DNA of 64,000 nt, from NCBI GenBank assembly GCA_018881555.1, contig JACAXG010000025.1, positions 1,143,446-1,207,445 of the forward strand, in the 5' to 3' direction. The first letter of the stretch is position 1. Every line of letters begins with the position of its first letter. This document shows, one piece after another, positions 28,278 to 37,150 of this stretch. The notes beneath the pieces are model-generated. The model was given only the letters and a program-made list of their open reading frames with translations, was not told the DNA's origin and made no database searches. Origin of the DNA: Amblyornis subalaris (taxonomy: Eukaryota; Chordata; Aves; Passeriformes; Ptilonorhynchidae). Made by a program: the position numbers and the translations under genes.

Positions 28278-29339
28278 GAAAATGTATAAAAATCAGTTTG
28301 AACACTACATGTCTTTGATTACAGTGGTAGAAAGCTCATGCAGAAATCACCACATAATTTAATACTTGCTGCACGGAGGAGCAAAANTTTCTATCTCCAT
28401 TTTATGGAATAACATTTTTCAAATGTTAAGTACTAAGGAAAGTTTACTATGAGGAGTCAATAATCCAATTGAATTCCTATGGCCTCTCAAATGATATGAT
28501 CATTTACAGTGTAAATAGAGAAAACACTCTAATGGTTTCACTCTGCATAAACTACAAAATAGTAGAGAATCAGGCCCTAAGTTTATGTCATACATACTCT
28601 AAAAATTCTAAAAAAACTCAGCAGAACAGAGGATGGCTTTCAGAATGGCATTAGAACTAGTAACCATCCTTTCTGCCATCTGCTTACAAACATATTAGAA
28701 TTAGGCCCCTTATACTGAAAAGATGTTTAAATTTATCCAGCAAGTCCAGATTGCCTTACTCAGGAGTGAGCCATAAAAATCTAATATTGCTATAAAATTA
28801 TCTATGCAAAATGGGCAAGCAAAAGTCATTTTAAATCATCTTATCTGAACTTGCAGATTCTGAGCAGGGAGAATGTAAAGCCCTAAGTACAACAAGTAAA
28901 AGTAGACTACAGTCCCAAAGGGCTAAACTATTACTGAAGGAAGCATGGGGTTTAATATATTTTCCCATTCCATTTTTATTTTGAACTTTCCCAAATCATT
29001 CAAAAACTACTACTCTATCTGAAAATGCAATTCAGGATTCAATTTTTTCCTACCCTTTCCAGTGCAAATAATATTAATTGAGTTAGTAAAGAGGAGAATA
29101 ACATTATTTAGCTTAATAATAACTGCAGTAATTTACTCGCAGTCAAATATTAAGATAATGCAATTGAGAATGGAAATTATTTCATGTGTTAATTTATGTA
29201 GCCTCGTTGCCTATCACTTTAAAATTATCATTGTTGTGCCCATTATATGCCAAAAGATATTACAGTAAAAATGACAGCTTAGGATTTTAAATTCATTTGA
29301 GTGTACTCAATAGAATTCCTTCCTAAATTTGCCTATATG

Positions 29340-30480
29340 ACAGCAAAAGCAGCAGGGCAGGAACTGTGTCTTATCCTCACCACCCAACCTGTAGCCTAGC
29401 CTGCCTCACCTGAATCACCAGCAATCCAGATTTTGCAGGCGGGTTCACAGGGACTCTTCAGAAATTTTATTGTCTTCAGAAAGTGGAGTCGGTAAGATCC
29501 CTGCAGCCTTCTGAAACTGCAGCAGGCTTTTGAGCCTAACTCAGCCTAATCTGCAGTAGCTACTACAGATGCCTGGCACAGGAAGGCATCGGGCTGGAAG
29601 GAACTAAACACTGTTCCACGGTCCTGGCCCAGAGGGCCCAGCTAGATGTCCTGTGCTCCGCAGTGCTAAAGAAGCTGAGGAAAAGCCAGCGAGGCAGCAG
29701 GTGTGACAAGGCCCAGCGCTGCCTCCGATGCCCACCCCGCAGGCCACGGCCTCTGTCCAGAGCGGGACTGAGCGCTTTCCTCAGGGACAGGGCTGCTGTG
29801 GGACAGCCAGGGCACAGACACCTCAGCCTCGGAGGTGGCCTGTCAGCCCAGCACATTGCAGGTGAATGTCCTTGTGAGCCCATAGCACTTTTGGAAGCTG
29901 GTAACCTGCTCACGGCAGGTGTCAGCACCAGGACCAAGGCTCCACTCCCTGCCAGACCCACCTCACACCCCTAAGAGCTGCAGCCAGGCAGGGGCACGAG
30001 ACAAGGGGAGGGCGGCTTGTGGATCACATTGTAATCACATGAACTGGGGTGGCGTCTATCTCTGCACCTGTGTGGCTTCTTTAAAATAATAGTAACAGGA
30101 AAAATAATATTCTCCCTGAAAAGGTTTGGTCTCACGGGAGTATTCAGGTCCAGGTGTGCCTGTGAGGACAGAAAGCTTTGCCACTCTTTCCTTGTGGAAA
30201 GGCACCTAAGAGCTGAAGAAATGTTTAAGGTATATCTTTCTCCAGCACTTACTCAGAAGAACATTGCTTGGCTTGCTGCCACATTAAAAACTTTTTGTTC
30301 TGTGAGTCTAGGCAGGTGTGGGGGCTTGGGGTCCCTGCCAGGCTGCCTGCGCAACCCCACACCCCAAGCAGCCACCCTGCACTGCTGCTGTGGGTTACTC
30401 AGCTTCTCTTAATTACATGGGACTAATTATCTCTTGGGTTGGCACTTTTGACCTCCAACCCACTGCCAGCCGCCTGAAGA
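29340..30480. other. GC-rich block of unknown origin
   Basis: Base composition shifts sharply from the AT-rich surroundings to GC-rich, most clearly at 29560-30010 and 30300-30370. Both strands stay open for about 100-130 codons (29663-29974 on +, 29563-29961 on -), which is expected of GC-rich DNA. The predicted peptides are Ala/Pro/Arg/Leu-rich and resemble no protein I know. CpG is present but not dense enough by eye for a clear CpG island. It could be an unrecognised repeat, a decayed insertion or a regulatory block; the sequence does not decide. Confidence 0.5.
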
Positions 30481-30700
30481 AACAATTTTATCCTGTTACT
30501 GTTAAGGCAAGTTAGCTAAAGCCAGTCCCACTGCCTGCTGATGTACTCAGCACTTTTACACATTATCTGTCAATTGTCGAAGTGACTTCATCTCGACTTA
30601 AAGTCTACATAACATAACCAAGGATGTGAAACAATATTTCAATTCAAACCATGCACACTTTGAAGCCATATTTTCTGCTTTTTCTGATGTAGATTTTAGT

Positions 30701-30749
30701 TGTCTTTTTTTTTTCTCTTTTTCTTCATTTTTATTATGCTGAAAACCAG
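30701..30749 (+). promoter_or_regulatory. KCNH7: Microexon splice-acceptor region: pyrimidine tract and UGC motif
   Basis: A nearly pure T/C tract (about 30701-30730, with CTTT and TCTT words of the type bound by PTB) is separated from the AG (30748-30749) by a short A-rich spacer. A TGC at 30737-30739 lies about ten bases before the exon. This arrangement, with a distant pyrimidine tract and UGC next to the 3' splice site, is known for neural microexons activated by SRRM4 (nSR100). The motifs are directly visible; the regulators are inferred. Confidence 0.6.
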
Positions 30750-30770
30750 ACAATGGTCGCAATGTCAAAG
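30750..30770 (+). CDS. KCNH7: KCNH7 exon 5: 21-nt microexon (D-N-G-R-N-V-K)
   Basis: This exon is far too short for ORF detection but is clear from context. It has AG at 30748-30749 and GTAAAG from 30771. It is phase 1 at both ends, and its sequence reads AC AAT GGT CGC AAT GTC AAA G. Joined to the last G of the previous exon and the GG of the next, it gives Asp-Asn-Gly-Arg-Asn-Val-Lys between RHASE and GPFNHIKSS. Human ERG3, as I remember it, has the same seven residues at this place. KCNH2 lacks them, and 16 rather than 15 exons in KCNH7 fits one extra exon. Omission also keeps the frame (GAA|GGG), so it could be a cassette exon. It adds a short polar, net basic insert to the cytoplasmic linker close to the RRASS motif. 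Function unknown. Confidence 0.93.
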
Positions 30771-30825
30771 GTAAAGTATACATCTAGACTGTACCTTCCA
30801 GTGTTTCAATCAGCCACACTTTTTG

Positions 30826-30830
30826 GCATG
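30826..30830 (+). promoter_or_regulatory. GCATG, possible RBFOX binding site
   Basis: A GCATG pentamer lies 56 nt downstream of the microexon donor. RBFOX proteins bind (U)GCAUG, and sites downstream of a cassette exon usually promote inclusion. The preceding base is G, not the preferred U, and a pentamer is common by chance, so this is weak evidence. Confidence 0.35.
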
Positions 30831-31859
30831 TTACTTTGCCTGCTGTATGAAATGTTCAAATGCAACATTCTCATGTCAGCTTCTGTAGGGCTAGGTGCAT
30901 TATATAAATTATATTTGTTAAACATGTAGTTATTCCTGTAAGTATTGTCTCAAAGCACTAGCTATGAATCAATGGAAAAAGTGAAGGCATAGTTAAATGG
31001 TCTTTTGACTTAATTATCTGTTAATTCAAAAAAGGAAGGGAGGGAGATAGAACATATAGTTACTTAACTCAGTGCTATTGTCCTTAAGCAGGCAAAACTT
31101 CTGCTGAAGCTACCAGGAGTTTTACCTGTGAAAGGATGTATGGGGACATTAGCAAATGATCCATTGTTACAAAGTGCTTAGTTTTCAGTTAACTTTCTCA
31201 AAAATTAAATAACTGATAATCAGGACCCATGTGGAAGTATCTTCACTTGTTCCTCTTTTGTCTCTTTAAAACTAGTTTCACGTTCCTGGATGGCAGGGGG
31301 TATGGTTTCAAGCTTCCTGTAGCATCAAAATGTGCATGCATGAACTTCATTGCCAATTTCATGTTTAAATAATATTTAGTGCAGTTACAAAACTGTTTGT
31401 TTTCACCAGCACTGAGCAATATCTTTTAGAAGAAATTTGAACATAATTCATAAATTACTTCCTCCATTTCTAAAGATCACTTACTAAAGTGTTCGGTTTA
31501 ATTGCCATATTTGTTTCTGTCGGAAAACGGGTGTGTGACTTCATGCATGATGCAAAAAGTGTGTGTACCTGGTAACATCTCTCTAAACTGCATGCAGTGC
31601 ATGACCTAGATTCTGTAAAGCAATTTGTGGACAACAAAATCGTTGCATTTGCTTCATGTGTATGTTGGGAAAATCTTGGGGGAAAAAACATGCAGTTTCT
31701 GTGCTGTACAGTAACTTTTATAAATGTATTTACTGCTGGTGAAAGATTATGAATTGGCAAATCAGGAGAGTGAAATCATTTCTCAATGCATTGTGTAAGC
31801 AAGGACAATGAAATCGTACCATAAAAATAGGGAGCTCAAACTTAACCTGAAAGATTCTC

Positions 31860-32120
31860 CTTTGTAGGCTAGGCAGAAGCAAGTCATTCTCCCTGCTTAT
31901 TCAATTCTCTGCCTGTCTGTTGAAACTGTCAATCAGAGTGCCAATTAGTGTCAGTTGTAATTGTGATTTGTTATGGCCCTCTTTTTCTTCTTCGTGCTAC
32001 GAGAGTATAGCAATGGTCCATTAGCTGTCAAGTATCAGCTCAATTGCTGTCAGCCTGGGCTGTACTTAAGCTAGTACTGTCTTTCAATTAATTACCATTG
32101 CCAATGAGGTGCGTTATACC
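31860..32120. promoter_or_regulatory. Candidate conserved intronic enhancer with PBX/MEIS motifs
   Basis: CTGTCAATCA at 31926-31935 is, on the - strand, TGATTGACAG, the composite PBX-MEIS/PREP site. CTGTCA (MEIS/TGIF core) recurs at 32025-32030 and 32047-32052. Homeodomain words are close by: CCAATTAG near 31941, GTAATTG near 31957 and TCAATTAATTACC at about 32085-32094. CCATTG and CAATG at about 32095-32105 are inverted SOX-like sites. This density in about 200 bp resembles deeply conserved developmental enhancers. No alignment was available, so the call is a hypothesis from motif content. Confidence 0.4.
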
Positions 32121-34359
32121 TTTCACCACTTTCTAAAGCAAAAGAAGGTGAGGGAAAAAAGCGAGGTTTTATTCTCACGTGCGATGAACTTAAGCCTGAT
32201 ATCATGCTCTGGGGCATGACTATTAGGTAGCAAAAGAGAGAGTAATNCCCTTTGGAATGGAAGTAATAAAAGATGTAAGTCCCAGAAAGCTAAAGTTCAA
32301 TGCAATTTAAGCATCTATAAAGTTACTAATAAAACAAAATCTTACCTATTATCTAATCACAGATTTGCCTAAACTATCTTAGTTTCCTGTTACCTTTGAA
32401 TTCCTAAGATATTAAGAATCTTGTTCATCTGACAAATGGTTCCAACTTGATATCCTGCTTACATCTAAACCTATTCAATACTCAGAAACTATTGCTATAA
32501 CTAATAGGGAAGTAGGGCTGAAAAACTGCAGTCTGACCATATGTACATAGCACACGCTAGCCAGATTAGTCATTTCACTGATTTGTGAGGAGATTGTGAG
32601 CCCTGATATATTTTGAACACTACTTTTTAATAGACTCATGTAGATGATGTGAAAGGTAAATTCAGGTCCTACTTGGGCCAAAAGGCATTCAAGTATAGTA
32701 TCAGAGTTCCTTGGTGGTGTCCTCAGTACCAGCCTTTTTTAGCATTCCTTGCAGGTAAAAGGTAATGCTTTCTTTCTTTTCCAATCAAGCTGTTCCAAAA
32801 AGATTATACTATGAGAAAAAGGACTGTTTTGCAGTTTAATGGTTAGAACACTNATGCACAAATTCATTTTTGCACCCAAACTTTTAGTCTAGCGCATGAC
32901 ACTCTCCCTTGTCATCTTAAATTCCTTTCTGCGCAGTGGCACAATTTGAAATGGAGTAATAGAGATTTTCTATCTCTGGCCCAGATTAACATTTAATTAT
33001 CATGAGTTTAGGAGGTAGAAAATGTGTATAAATCCTTTTAATCTTAGAAAGAAAATTAAAATCTGGTTCTTCAGCTAGCATTCAAAGCCAGGTGTGATGG
33101 AAAACCAGCCCTCACTAAAAGAATTTTGCTAAAAANAAAAGAATTCAGCACAGCTCGAAGCATTTCCCCACAGCTATCTCCAGGCAGCTGGTTGCTTTGA
33201 ATTTCATTCATTCACACATTGCAAATAAAATCAACTGTTCCACTGTTGACTTTGCAATTTACCCCATAGGCCTAATACTATCCCATTGACTGTTCCTGAA
33301 GCATCACACACATTCTTGTTTTCCTCCTAGGAAGACAAAAGAAAACCTCAAAAGCAGCAGAAGAGTAAAGCATCACATTGTTGCCCTTAATAGAATTAAG
33401 ATGCAATAAGGTTCTCATGTGGATCTGAGAAATATCCTTCAATCCCACACTTTAGGTACACTGTTACTGACTGGAAGACCTGGATTTTTTCTTAAATCCC
33501 TAAATGGATTTAGCTCTCACTATCTAAACATCTTTATATTTCTTTTTTCCAGTATTATTCTCAAAAGCACATATTCCTTGCAATAAATACTTTTGACTTC
33601 CCAAGGAATCTTATGGTGACAGCACAAAACAAGTATTCTGATCAGTGGCTTTCTTGTATAAACAACTTTGTCCAATAATGAAAAGAAGTATATATAGGAA
33701 TATACATAGGAATATAAAGGATATGTACATCATGAAGTATTCAAACTCTGTATTTTTTATCTATCATGATGCATTAAAATAGTATAAGAAATTTATATAT
33801 ACTCCATTAATATTCTACATATGAGTATCCATATAGTTTTCAATATTTTGTTAGCAATGACACCTGAAAAAACATATTTTGTGAGTCTACTCAATTTTCC
33901 AGTTTCTTTGAACTATCACGTGAGCATGAGCAAGGTATGGATGTGATAATAGAGCCTNTGCTAATTCCAGGCACTCCTATATAATCATGTGTCGTATTTC
34001 CACTCTTATAAACAAATGAGAATATAGTCTTTATATTCAGCCAGAATAGAGCACACCAGCACTTCCAGTAACATGAAAACAAGTAAGGATAGATGCATTA
34101 CGCAATTTGAAATCCATTGACTTTATAAAAAATACTGAGGGCTATATGTAAAGGAAATGTCATATTTATAGCCAATACTAGATTTGAATCTTATTAGCAA
34201 TTGAGTTATTTTTAAAATGTAGATAATTTTTAGTATTAACAATTAGTATACAAAAAAAAATAGTTTTTAACTACCCTTTTAACATATCTCACTTAAACAT
34301 TAATGATAATTTATTTCTCTGCATTTCTCAAATACTAAATGTGTGTTCTGATTTTTCAG

Positions 34360-34574
34360 GGCCTTTTAATCATATCAAGTCAAGTCTGTTGGGATCCACA
34401 TCGGATTCAAATCTCAACAAATACAGTACAATCAACAAAATTCCTCAACTCACACTGAACTTTTCAGATATCAAAAATGAAAAAAAATCTTCATCTCCTC
34501 CTTCCTCGGAGAAAGCAATTATTGCACCTAAAGTGAAAGACCGAACGCACAATGTAACAGAGAAGGTTACCCAG
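34360..34574 (+). CDS. KCNH7: KCNH7 exon 6: pre-S1 linker
   Basis: The exon is 215 nt (2 nt plus 71 codons) between AG at 34358-34359 and GTAAGG from 34575, and ends in phase 0. The peptide runs [20 protein letters not shown], then [16 protein letters not shown] and a Lys/Ser-rich spacer, and closes with [19 protein letters not shown]. This covers about residues 305-376 of ERG3. The end ([13 protein letters not shown]) is nearly invariant in ERG channels and leads into S1. It is cytoplasmic. It is equivalent to KCNH2 exon 5, after which the KCNH2 '1b' alternative promoter lies; I see no such exon in the following intron here. Differences from human are conservative, mostly in the Lys/Ser spacer. 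Confidence 0.97.
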
Positions 34575-35454
34575 GTAAGGTAATACACATTATTTTAGTT
34601 CATTTTCAATTTTGAGGAGATCATTATCGGTGTATTCAAGAGATTGTTACTCTTTTAATGAGAGATTTGGCTATCTCCAATATAATTTGAAGGCTTTAAG
34701 CCACTACTTAATTTACCTTGAATTCAGTTGCACANGAATTACTCTACAACATTAGATGATGCTGCTAACAAACAAAACTTTTCAGCTCTCTATTTTTTAA
34801 TGGAAAAGAAATGTAGTGCTCCAAGTAAGTCCATTAATTTCAGTGATTCCTGTCATTCATAAATGTTACTTTCATTCTTCCTAATTTTTTCTCAGCATTA
34901 TGAATCGCTGATTAATGTAACGCACAACATGATAACAAATGGTAGATGATTGTGCCACTGCATCATAATTACATCTCATAATTTCTGGTCAAGCTCTTTG
35001 GCTTTTCATAATGCTCTTTCTTGTAGGTATCTTTTCCATATATGTGCATGAAAAAAAGTCTGTCAAAATGAAAAGCAAATACCTTGGGACTGGATGTACG
35101 ATATATCTTGTGAACAAGGCACATAACTGAAACAAAACTGAAAATTATTCGAGATAGCATATTTCTTCACTCTAAGACAGATGCAGTGCCCTCTGAAGTC
35201 AACAGAACTTTTCAGCTAATTTCAGTATTACATTTGTGTTATAGTCCCCTATGGAAACTGACTAGGACAGGCTACCAATGTGGAACATACTGGGAAAAAA
35301 AATATCAAGAGATGACAATATCCCACATAACTTTTATAGGGTTGGCCCTTAAATGCCCATCCACTGACAGACTGAAAGAGGTAAGAAGTGCTTCGTAGTA
35401 GAATGGAGACAGATATTCCATAAGGAAGATCTTGCCAAGAGTAGCTTTTGNCTT

Positions 35455-35570
35455 AGAATCATAGAGTGATATAATTGTTTCATTTGGAAAAGACCTTTAA
35501 GATCATCAAGTCCAACCATTAACCCAGCACTGAAAAATCCACCACTATACCATGTCCCCAAGTGCTGGCC
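35455..35570 (-). repeat. CR1 LINE 3' end, antisense
   Basis: AGAATCATAGAGTGAT begins the reverse complement of the CR1 3' terminus. It is followed by GGAAAAGACCTTTAAGATCA and then CAAGTCCAACCATTAACCCA, all close to the avian CR1 consensus as remembered. Similarity fades after the CCCCAAGTGCTGGC segment near 35568. The element is a short 5'-truncated copy, non-coding, inserted against KCNH7. Confidence 0.88.
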
Positions 35571-36839
35571 TGCTTTCTATAGGCCAGACTGCAGCTTCCC
35601 TACATTGGTGCTATGCCAGATATTGTCCATGCTGCTGCTCCCTTTGACAGATATAAAAAGGAATGTATTGTACACCCTCCTAGAGAAATAGAGATAAAAG
35701 CTCAATCAGTTCTATTTTGAGATCAGTTAGTGCCTAAAAAGTAATTGGATTTTTATCTTTCATATATTTTGTCTTTAATAGCTAACTTGAATCTGCAACC
35801 ATTGTCCTTTCTTCTCTGGTCAGTTTTGAAAGATATAATCTCTTCTGGATCTATTTTGGTTTTAAATTATTCATAGTAGTTATACATAGAAATCTTTTCA
35901 TAGATAATATGGTAAAAAGTTGAGTTACATTAAAAAGACTAATTTTTATAAGTTATATAAGCATGAGGCAAGGTAGGTTTTTTGGGCTTTTTTTGTTTGT
36001 TTTTGGGTTTTTTAAATTCTGACTTGCTAATTGGTGCCAGAGTGCTGAGTTTCTATGTACTAGTGACACTGTTGGGGGGGAAAGGGCATGGAGGGGGGCA
36101 GGAATTTTTAAAAATATCTATCTTTATTCTCCAAGTAATTTAGATTTTATGAAAAATCCAATGGAAATGGCATGGATCAGCTAATCTTTCCAGGAAAATT
36201 GATATCAACTAAATTCAAAATTAAATTTGAAATGCTCTATAAAATGTTTACACTTCACAAAAGCCTTCCAATTTAATTTGACATTAGTTCATGTCCTTTT
36301 CTAGAAAGATCTCAGCCATTGTGCAGAGCACAATTTGCGTAGCAAATTTTGATGACATATAATTCCTTATAATTGGAAATAATTCCTCGCATCTGCTGCT
36401 TTTTCAGTTATTACATTCACTTATCAATGTTTTTAGTTGCTGCTGCATCCTTAACTCTAGAATTAGGTACAGGGAGAAACTCCTAGGCAGTATAAATAAA
36501 TGTAGGTCTATAGCATTACAATGGTCAAGGATCTAGTTAACTAATGATTCATGGATTAGATTAGAAATAGACATTTAGAAGAGTAAAGTGGCTAGCTTTA
36601 GTCCTGTTTATGTTTGTAATCGCAGTGATTTCAGTATGTTTCATAAGAATCAGCTCTTTGAAGGTTCCACTGCATGTCTGGCTTTAAATTTCTTTGTAAA
36701 TCTTTTCCTACACCATAGATCCATTATGTATCTACAGAATAGTGGGTTTGGACGGTTTGAGCACAGTGTGGAGAATAGAATATGGTGGAAATGTTAGATG
36801 AGGCGGTTAGGATATGCTCATGTTGGCACAGTCTCTGAT

Positions 36840-37150
36840 CAGTAAATCTGTGAAACGGCATCAAAAATACACAGAGGGCAATATGACCTATTTAATCTAT
36901 GGGACAATATCAGTAAAAGAGGAAATGAGTATAAAATGGCCATGGTAAGTTTAAAGGTCACCCTTAATCACAGCTGTAACATTCTGAAACAGTCTTTTAA
37001 TAAAAGAAGTTAGGGCAGGAATCCTAAATATTGCTAGAAAGAGCCTGAGAAATGTAGGGAAGGGATACAACACATGCTGTATTTTCTGGGATCGCAGGAC
37101 TTGATGACATGGAAGGCTACTTCCAGACATATTGTACCATTCAAACATCC
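36840..37150 (+). repeat. Ancient CR1-like LINE fragment, sense
   Basis: GAGGAAATGAGTATAAAATG, followed by GCCATGGTAAGTTTAAAGG, matches old CR1 families well known from turtle and crocodile genomes. The 'ACATTCTGAAACAGTCTTTTAA' region (about 36977-36998) and the terminal GGACTTGATGACATGGAAGG near 37097 fit as well. It is heavily diverged and frameless. Boundaries are approximate. Confidence 0.65.

Larger units (their letters stand above)
26771..30749 (+). other. KCNH7: KCNH7 intron 4, upstream of the microexon
   Basis: This 3979-nt phase-1 intron has a fairly weak donor (GAAG|GTATGG). AT-rich sequence fills most of it. There is a TA dinucleotide hairpin at about 28248-28277, an AT-rich stretch with many TAAT/ATTA cores near 28960-29290, and a contrasting GC-rich block at about 29340-30480. 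No repeat family was recognised. It ends in the long pyrimidine tract that precedes the 21-nt exon. Confidence 0.85.
30771..34359 (+). other. KCNH7: KCNH7 intron 5, downstream of the microexon
   Basis: This 3589-nt phase-1 intron runs from GTAAAG to TTTTTCAG. A GCATG (30826-30830) 56 bases after the microexon is a possible RBFOX site. The stretch 31470-32120 is less AT-rich than its surroundings and dense in homeodomain, PBX/MEIS and SOX-like words, and is listed separately. The rest is AT-rich with a small imperfect TATA/GGAATA repeat near 33690-33725. No transposable element was recognised. Confidence 0.85.

Noticed and set aside
29563..29974. Overlapping open frames on both strands in the GC-rich block, considered as a gene or CpG-island promoter
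   Set aside because: Both frames look like GC-driven by-products and CpG density appears too low for a clear island. The block is kept only as an unexplained feature.
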